Source of the DNA: Chalciporus piperatus
Lineage: Eukaryota; Basidiomycota; Agaricomycetes; Boletales; Boletaceae
Direction of reading: 5' to 3'
NCBI GenBank assembly: GCA_038093975.1
Contig: JBBPTG010000014.1
Coordinates: 62,001-126,000 of the forward strand
Length of the DNA stretch: 64,000 bases
Shown: piece by piece, positions 58,113 through 64,000 of the stretch
How positions within the stretch are numbered: the first letter of the stretch is position 1
Layout: every line of letters starts with the position of its first letter
Notes under the pieces: generated by a model
What the model was told of the DNA's origin: nothing
Seen by the model: the letters and a program-made list of their open reading frames with translations, nothing else
Databases searched by the model: none
Program-made: the position numbers and the translations under genes

Positions 58113-58933
58113 ATGGTAAGTTTCCTCCGATCCGCCATCTTCGCGTACTCGTTCACCGGCGGTGATTTCTAGTCTGTAACGCTCCAAACATCTCATGGCG
58201 ATCTCAAGGTATGTCACCCAAACCTATCTTCTGAAACCCATTCAAACAGTACCCAAGATCGAGGTCTTCTGCGAGGCAGTGCCAAAGACCGCAGAGGTGT
58301 GCTTTCACCGTTGCAATGAACGCTTCTCATCTCATACTCCTCGGTCCTCGATCAGAATTTCTTGGCCCTGTGCGCATCCGGCTACTACGACAACTCCATC
58401 TTCCACCGTAACATAAAAGGTTTCATGATTCAAACAGGTGACCCATCAGGCTCAGGCAAAGGTGGCCAGAGCATCTGGGGGAACCCATTTTCAGACGAAA
58501 TACGATCAACACTCAAGGTACGGAACTAGCTGGCCATGGTTTATGGTTGCGATTTTTTGACGGGCGCGTTCTACTTGATATTCTTTTGCACAACCAGTTT
58601 AACAACCGTGGTATGGTCGCTATGGCAAACTCTGGCCCAGATACAAACAAGTCACAGTTCTTCGTCACATACGCAAAGCAACCTCATCTCGATAGCAAGT
58701 ATACGATCTTTGGAAAGGTGATTGACGGCGCAGATTCTACATTGGACTTGATGGAGCGCGTCCCTGTCAACAACAAGAATAGGCCCCTCACGGAAATCAA
58801 ACTTACTCGTGTAGGTGTAGGACTCATCTGCATCAGCTTTGGCGATCAATCAACTATCAATACCTAATCATGTTTTCAGGTGATAATTCACGCCAACCCT
58901 ATCGCTGATGCCCAGCTGGCAGGCCGTGGATGA
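58113..58933 (+). CDS. Cyclophilin-type peptidyl-prolyl isomerase, PPIL3/Cyp10 class
   Basis: Small spliceosome-associated cyclophilin of about 165 residues. The ATG at 58113 is an isolated one-codon exon (ATG|GTAAGT). It joins [12 protein letters not shown], then a second intron, [13 protein letters not shown], a third, and [20 protein letters not shown]. The remaining sequence [40 protein letters not shown] and [20 protein letters not shown] includes the active-site Arg (FHRNI) and the SQFF motif. The C-terminus is [16 protein letters not shown]. The usual PPIL3 landmarks ([17 protein letters not shown]) are clear. Divergent from the G-alpha with 136 bases between starts. Confidence 0.9.
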
Positions 58934-59016
58934 GACGTATTTGGTGTTTTGACATTTGCCCGCGATCATTCTACCAGCTAGACACCGTCCGATTCGTTGT
59001 TAAGGTATCCTGCACG

Positions 59017-60269
59017 TCACCGCCTGATCAACCCAACAAGCTCCTTCTGTAACTCCTTCTGCTTTCTTGCTTTGTCTAGATCATCCACGCTGCGGAGATC
59101 ATACACAATGTCACGCGTTTTACCAAAGTATACCTAGAAACGGGTCAGACATGCTTCGATCGCGGAAGGAATGTGCAAACTTCTTGGAGAAGATTCCGCA
59201 TCTTGATCTCCATCTCTTCGACCATCCTTCCTGTGTTGGTAATATGCGAAGACGAATCCTGCAAAGGCCAGTCTTGCTCCGTCTACAGCCAGCGAAGCAC
59301 CCAAGAAGTCAGAAACGTGGCAGTGAGAAGCTTCCAGTCCTTGTAAATCACCTGCCGGGTCATACTTCCGCTCAAATTGATTTCCCCCGATGACTTCGGG
59401 GCTTGATCAGAAGCTTTCTTATCTTGGCCAGCGACAGCGTGTGCTTTGCCGTCTTCGGCTTTCTCGGGGCGGTGAGTAACAAGTTGGAGCATGACGGTAG
59501 ACGTGAGCTTGTAATGTGCTTGTCTCCCTCGTTCCGATGTTTCAAAGACGTGTATAGAGTCCCATGACCCTGAGGGCTCAACTGGGCTCGAAGGATTCAT
59601 CACTAAGAAATGTATGATTAGCCACACCACTCCGCAAATCCCGGTGCGAAGACCACGGAACCGCAGCAAGCTATCAAGCAGCCGCATTACAAACTCACCC
59701 TTCTTAAGCAACACCACGCCAGCGAATCCGCCATCGTCAAGCTCCCAAAGATAAACAGAAGAGACACCGCCTTCATAATACCTGACATGGCATTGTGGCG
59801 ATGGTAGTAAGCTCCGTGAGTGACATGAATGGATGTGATGCGTACATTTCCCGGTAAGTATCGAAAGCTTCGTTTGCTGTGATCTCTAGTTTACGTAGTT
59901 TCGGTGTTGGGGTGGTCCCGTCTTCAAGAGGAGGGTCGTACTCGTTGGACCATGGAGATCTGAGAAATGTGTCAGTCGTGTGGTGCAAGATGTTACGTGC
60001 ATACTGTTGAATCGTAGAATACTGGGTGTTGCAGTGTATCCAAGTACAATCACTGACCGATAGCTATCACCATCTCGGTTGTAATCACAGGCAAGGTATT
60101 CCCTCCCAGTAGCACGATCCGTCAAGACTTTGAGAGGCTGGTCAACACTGCCAAGGAGATCGTCCGCATAATCAGGGCAGATCCGGATGAGTGCATTGAT
60201 GTTCTCTTCCACCCGGGTCGGTGGCAGGCGCCGCATGAGGTCGAGCATAGAATCCACTGGATCAGCCAT
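59017..60269 (-). CDS. CAP2: F-actin-capping protein subunit beta
   Basis: Forms the CapZ heterodimer that caps actin barbed ends. [60 protein letters not shown] and [11 protein letters not shown] are nearly canonical. [40 protein letters not shown] and [10 protein letters not shown] follow across introns, then [20 protein letters not shown] and [42 protein letters not shown] and [20 protein letters not shown] complete it, ending LVGLIRR. Between MLQL and SGEINL sits a roughly 30-residue Lys/Ala/Glu insert, common in basidiomycete members. About seven introns. Confidence 0.93.
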
Positions 60270-60503
60270 GATATAGAGGAGAAAACGCGCTAGTCAAAGT
60301 GTAGTTGGAACGTTGAGTCAACAGTGTAATGTTCGGCAATGGTTAGTATTGGTATGTTACTTGTATGTAACGGTTTATCCAAATGAAGTAGCATGCGACA
60401 ATGATGCATGATGCATTCAAGTTGATGAGTTGATACCTACATACTACTGGATAGCTGGCCAGATGGAAGGTAAAACACTCCCGTCGTCACCCTAGTTAAA
60501 ACA

Positions 60504-61752
60504 TCACGCGGGTTCTGTCGACACCACCTCATCCGTTTCTTTACTCTGGGTCGTCTCTTTACTCTGGACACGTCCAGCTTCAGGCTTGAAATCCTCCACC
60601 GCGTTCTTCTCATGAGCCAGCGTCATGACATTGAATTTCTGGAGTTTGTAATAGTCCCTCAGGATACTAACGCCACATACGCTCTACCCCAAGGGCCGTC
60701 AGTCGTTCCAGACCTCATGACGATTGAGAGGTTGGCAAACCTTGAACACTTCTATGAGGATGAACACGCCTGGGTCGTTGAGATCGACCACATAGTTTTT
60801 AGGCATGCACTTGGCCACTTCCTCGATGATCCCCATCCGAGTCAGTGTGTTGTGATTTCTGACTCGCAGTTCAATTTTGTACTGGATAGCAGGGATCTTC
60901 ACAAAGAAGTTTCAGAGAGTGATGGGTTGAGCGCTCACCTTATGTATTGGAGGGGGATCAATTCCCTCATCCTGAGCGAAAAATGGCGCAAATACTCGCT
61001 GACACAAGGAGTGTATTTCCTGAAGATTAGCGACACAAGATCCAGAAACTGGAATGAGCCTGTGCGTGAATCTTGAGGGTGTTAGGAGGGCGGAATGAAC
61101 GATCACCTGGTCTCTTACTTTGTTCGCGCTACACCAGTTTTTCGGACATTTTGAGCGTGTGTGGCGATTAGCTTCACTGGATCTATTGGCGGCCTGCAAG
61201 ATATGAAAACCACTGGGAGGGTTTAGATTAGATCGACCAGTCAGTGCATCCATTTGCTTACCACAGGGGGTATTTGTCTGGCAATTATCTAGAGGAGGGG
61301 ATAAGGCACATCACGCGGCAGAAATTACAGCTACTGACCGAATCGTTTTTCTGTCCGTGGACGTTTCATCGCGGCAACTTCCCGGGCAATCAGAGCTTCC
61401 AGATCTTCCTCCCCACCTTCGTCATCTGACGCATGGGGATCCGCCGTCTGATCGCTTCCCTCCAGAGGCCAAAGTTCACTGGCTAGCTGATCATGATCTA
61501 CCCCAGACGTCCAGAAGAAGGGCAAAGATCCTCACCGACTCGAATAAGTCATATAGCTCCGAGACTGTCTGCTTCTCCTTTCCTTTGATACAACTAGCCC
61601 AAACGCCTGGCCCATCGATCGTCCGTTTCGCCCATGTCGGAGTTGGACCGTCCTAGACGAATATGATCAGAGTCACAGTCCATTCAACCGCCAATGGTTT
61701 CACTTACTGAACGATATTTTCGTTTCCGTGATTGTTGCTGAGGTTCTGGCAT
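60504..61752 (-). CDS. TAN1: tRNA acetyltransferase adaptor TAN1 (THUMP domain)
   Basis: RNA-binding partner of Kre33/NAT10 for N4-acetylcytidine at position 12 of tRNA-Ser and tRNA-Leu. MPEPQQQSRKRKYRS splices to DGPTPTWAKRTIDGPGVWAS, CIKGKEKQTVSELYDLFES, then an acidic stretch (EEDLEALIAREVAAMKRPRT) and TPCVVFISCRPPIDPVKL. The THUMP core is VSGSCVANLQEIHSLCQRVF, YKIELRVRNHNTLTRMGIIE, EVAKCMPKNYVVDLNDPGVF and FILIEVFKSVCGVSILRDYY, ending with a Lys/Glu-rich tail, STEPA. About six introns. The 154-residue plus-strand frame at 60612-61076 is antisense to this gene and rejected. Confidence 0.9.
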
Positions 61753-62202
61753 TGTATAATCCCTCCTCTCGCTAGAGATTTGATTGATGCCCTGGCCGGT
61801 AAGTTCTGTCCAAATGTCGCTGCCAATCTGGAGCACGTGGTGGTGACAAGTCATTATCTATTCTGTAGTATTCTGCATGTGCTAACATTCCTACTAAAAA
61901 CACCAGTACAGCCTGGAAACGGATCGTTATTCCTAGTGATAACGGGGCACATAAGGTATCTCTTAATAATAAATAAAAGACCACTCGAACGTCCAGCCTC
62001 GTACACCACATACTGAAAACACGGGGGACATTAGCTGAAATATACGACAAGATTCTTGCTAGAAATGTAAGATGCCGGAATGACGACGTTCGGTATACGG
62101 TGTGATCTTCACCAACCTTGAGCCTGGAACGCTCTCATGCTGTTGTCACCCGGTAGCGCCCAAGTTTTGGGGAGGCTGCGAGGGGAGCTGCCGCCTCATA
62201 GG
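61753..62202. other. Intergenic region
   Basis: About 450 bases between TAN1 and the bHLH gene on the same strand. A/T-rich around 61960-61985. No coding or RNA signal recognised. Confidence 0.4.
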
Positions 62203-63329
62203 CTACTCCTCGTCGTCATCGTCGTCGTCTTCGTCCCCTTCCTTCTTCTCTCCGCCAGTCCACTTTCGCTCCCACAATGGGGTGGGTGCGTCAAGCTGGG
62301 GGCAAAGTAACGGATGATCAACTGGTAAGGCACTACGAGCCACGTGGAGTCGCTGCATCAAAACCTCGCGCTCCGCTAGCAACTCGTGCACGTGGTCAAT
62401 CGCTAGAGTCGTTCGAGTATGAGCTTGGAAAGCGAGTTCGCACGACGTGACTTACTCTTCGACAACACGATGTTTTCGCTTCTTGGCCCCGACCTTCCGT
62501 CTATCCTCTCGCTATCATCCTTTTCCTTTCCCTTTGCCCTTCGCCGATTCTTCGCTTTGCCATTTGCAAGCTGGTCATCTTCCGCTAGACAAGCCTCCCT
62601 AAGAGCCGGCACAGTTTCGCAAAGAGCGTCGTATCCTCTACGAATATTTGCCCTCCGCTTCTGCTCAGACTGGATGTGATTTGCTTTCTTCTGGGAGGGC
62701 GACAAAAGGGCAACTCTATTTGGAGGTTGTGTTTGTGCCTCTTCTGGAGGCTCCTGAGAAGCTGCAGATGAACGATGTCGTTTGTTGGATAGCTTTACAT
62801 CAGGTGGGGGAGATCGTTTCGCTGCCGGTAGGTTAGGAGCATGAGTGGATGAAGATGAAGATGCTAGCGGATCTATGGATGATTGGGAAGACGAAGACGA
62901 GCCACGATCGTATGAACGACCTCGAGTTGAATCCGCAGTCGAATTGATTGTCTGGTAAAAGGGAGACTGTGGCGCTTGACTCCGAGAGTTGGGTGCGCCT
63001 GAACGAGTAACTCGCCCGGTACCATCGGCACTGATACCCAAGGATCGATGAAAACGATTCGAATAAGAAACGGAGTGAGGATTGGGTGGTTGTCGATATG
63101 CCGACGTCGCCGAACTCTCTCCAGCAGAATACGCCCCGAGTGGATACCGCCATTTTTCCCCGTCCAGTGACATGAGATCTCTTGTAGCTTTCGTGAGCGC
63201 CTCAGTTCCGTGTGCTGGAGGCATGTGTTCATGAGAGATTTCGAGCTGCATGTTCCAGTCAGCAGGGAAGGCGGTCGAGTCGAGGAAGGACTGGAATGCA
63301 CGGGACTCTGATGGCGTTAGCAGAGACAT
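62203..63329 (-). CDS. bHLH transcription factor
   Basis: Two exons, about 355 residues. MSLLTPSESRAFQSFLDSTA starts a Ser/Pro/Arg-rich, probably disordered N-terminal two thirds ([20 protein letters not shown]). The DNA-binding region reads KKANHIQSEQKRRANIRRGY with the H-x3-E-x2-R (H/E/R) E-box-reading residues, followed by helix 1 DALCETVPALREA. A long Lys/Arg/Asp loop follows, then ENIVLSKTIDHVHELLAERE, in which helix 2 is completed across the intron. The C-terminus is acidic (EGDEDDDDDDEE). The long loop and single bHLH resemble the fungal Ino4-like group, but a specific orthologue cannot be named. Confidence 0.88.
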
Positions 63330-64000
63330 CTTTCCCCGTGGAAGGTATAGGAATTGGCGTTTCCCGTTGTAATACTAGGAGGGAAGCAAGAGCGACGGTA
63401 TGTCGATGCGGTTGCACTGAATCTGAGTCGATGTCTCTGTGTTTCAGCAGCTGAAGCCTTCCCCACAGGGTATCCGCTTTAGGAAGGTCCATGTGGCTGC
63501 GCACCATTGGGCTTGGCTGCGTCAAAAACTCGAGTCCTCGATCTCACAGCCAAGTATCACAAGACCTAGCCTGCGAGGTGTACTAGTACTTATACTGATA
63601 TCCATCCACTGAAGGAGACCGCTGTGTTCCACATGTCTGTCTTTGGGCGGTGATAGCAATCCAACCTCAGGTGTATTATGATCGACAATTCAAGTTAGTC
63701 TCGAGCCGACGTTCCAGGAACCCCGAACCTTCCGCTTCCTAGAACGAAGCTTCCGGGAAGGCTTCGACCAATACGGCTGGGAGACTAGACTCCAATAGAA
63801 CTCCAATTGGCTTGAGAACCCGCACCCCCGGGAAAGTTCGGACTCATCGGATTCAGAATCATTTGATATCGATTGATCGATGGTCGGGGGGGACTGGGTA
63901 ACGTTGGGCGTCGGGGCATATTAATTACCAGCTCTCAACGCCCCAGGCTTGAGCTTGAAGCTTGAAGCACCAATCCCCATCTCTCATGTGATGCTAATTT
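63330..64000. promoter_or_regulatory. Upstream region of the bHLH gene and right window edge, with HSE-like cluster
   Basis: No gene is supportable in the last 670 bases. 63711-63766 carries a cluster of GAA and TTC trinucleotides in alternating orientation, including GAACCTTC and GAAGCTTC, followed by CCAATAC and CTCCAATTGG. This may be the promoter of the bHLH gene or of a plus-strand gene beyond the edge. Confidence 0.4.

Noticed and set aside
60612..61076. 154-residue plus-strand open frame
   Set aside because: Antisense to the TAN1 THUMP exons, which are clearly conserved on the minus strand.
1..64000. CRISPR arrays, prophage, bacterial operons, secondary-metabolite cluster
   Set aside because: The DNA is intron-rich eukaryotic sequence; no direct-repeat/spacer arrays, phage genes or core biosynthetic genes (PKS, NRPS, terpene synthase) were found.

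Overview
This is eukaryotic nuclear DNA from a filamentous basidiomycete, most likely an Agaricomycete (mushroom-forming fungus). The evidence is dense short introns (about 50-60 bases, GT-AG with a few GC-AG), small exons, tightly packed genes on both strands, a class I hydrophobin, a DUF6699-type protein found mainly in Agaricomycetes, an expanded GMC/SDR complement and an atypical G-alpha paralogue. I cannot name the species. All exon structures were read by eye from conserved protein motifs and splice signals, so CDS coordinates run from start codon to stop codon and include introns.

Layout. 1-5.9 kb: tail of a Ser/Pro/Gly-rich protein, then a divergent pair, VTC4 (vacuolar polyphosphate polymerase, -) and GTR2 (Rag GTPase, +). 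6-7.8 kb: two almost identical tRNA-Gly(CCC) genes flanking a class I hydrophobin. 8.2-13 kb: membrane-anchored GH17 glucanase and a Sac7/Bag7-type RhoGAP, both -. 13-17.6 kb: a GMC oxidoreductase and an AYR1-like SDR, both +. 17.8-23 kb: NDUFAF7 (-), a decayed partial copy of TIF6, a degenerate SDR (+) and a membrane protein of unknown function (-). 23.3-33 kb: housekeeping block of TFIIIC subunit TFC4 (-), TIF6/eIF6 (+), COQ9 (-), eIF3j/HCR1 (+) and PWP1 (-). 33.4-42.3 kb: a tail-anchored protein, a GT17 glycosyltransferase, the DUF6699 gene, VPS51 and a disordered nuclear-type protein. 42.4-44.4 kb: two tandem P-loop GTPase paralogues. 45-51 kb: an STK16/ENV7 kinase, a basic nucleolar-type protein and the mitochondrial RNB exoribonuclease DSS1/CYT-4. 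51-63.3 kb: CYP51/ERG11, V-ATPase subunit e, HEN1, an atypical G-alpha, a PPIL3-type cyclophilin, CAP2, TAN1 and a bHLH factor.

Most genes are housekeeping (translation, tRNA and ribosome biogenesis, ubiquinone and complex I assembly, vacuole and TORC1 function, sterol synthesis, actin and Rho control). They are often arranged as divergent pairs whose start codons lie 100-300 bases apart and so presumably share promoters. No operon logic, prophage, CRISPR array or intact transposon was found. No convincing new multi-gene system was found either.

The observations most worth checking are: a perfect 28-bp tandem duplication inside a CYP51 exon that breaks the frame; a decayed, intron-containing partial duplicate of TIF6 about 8.4 kb from the intact gene; a G-alpha lacking its catalytic glutamine and its N-myristoylation site; an SDR with three eroded active-site or cofactor motifs; a HEN1 small-RNA methyltransferase; and GC-AG introns in the GH17 gene and COQ9.
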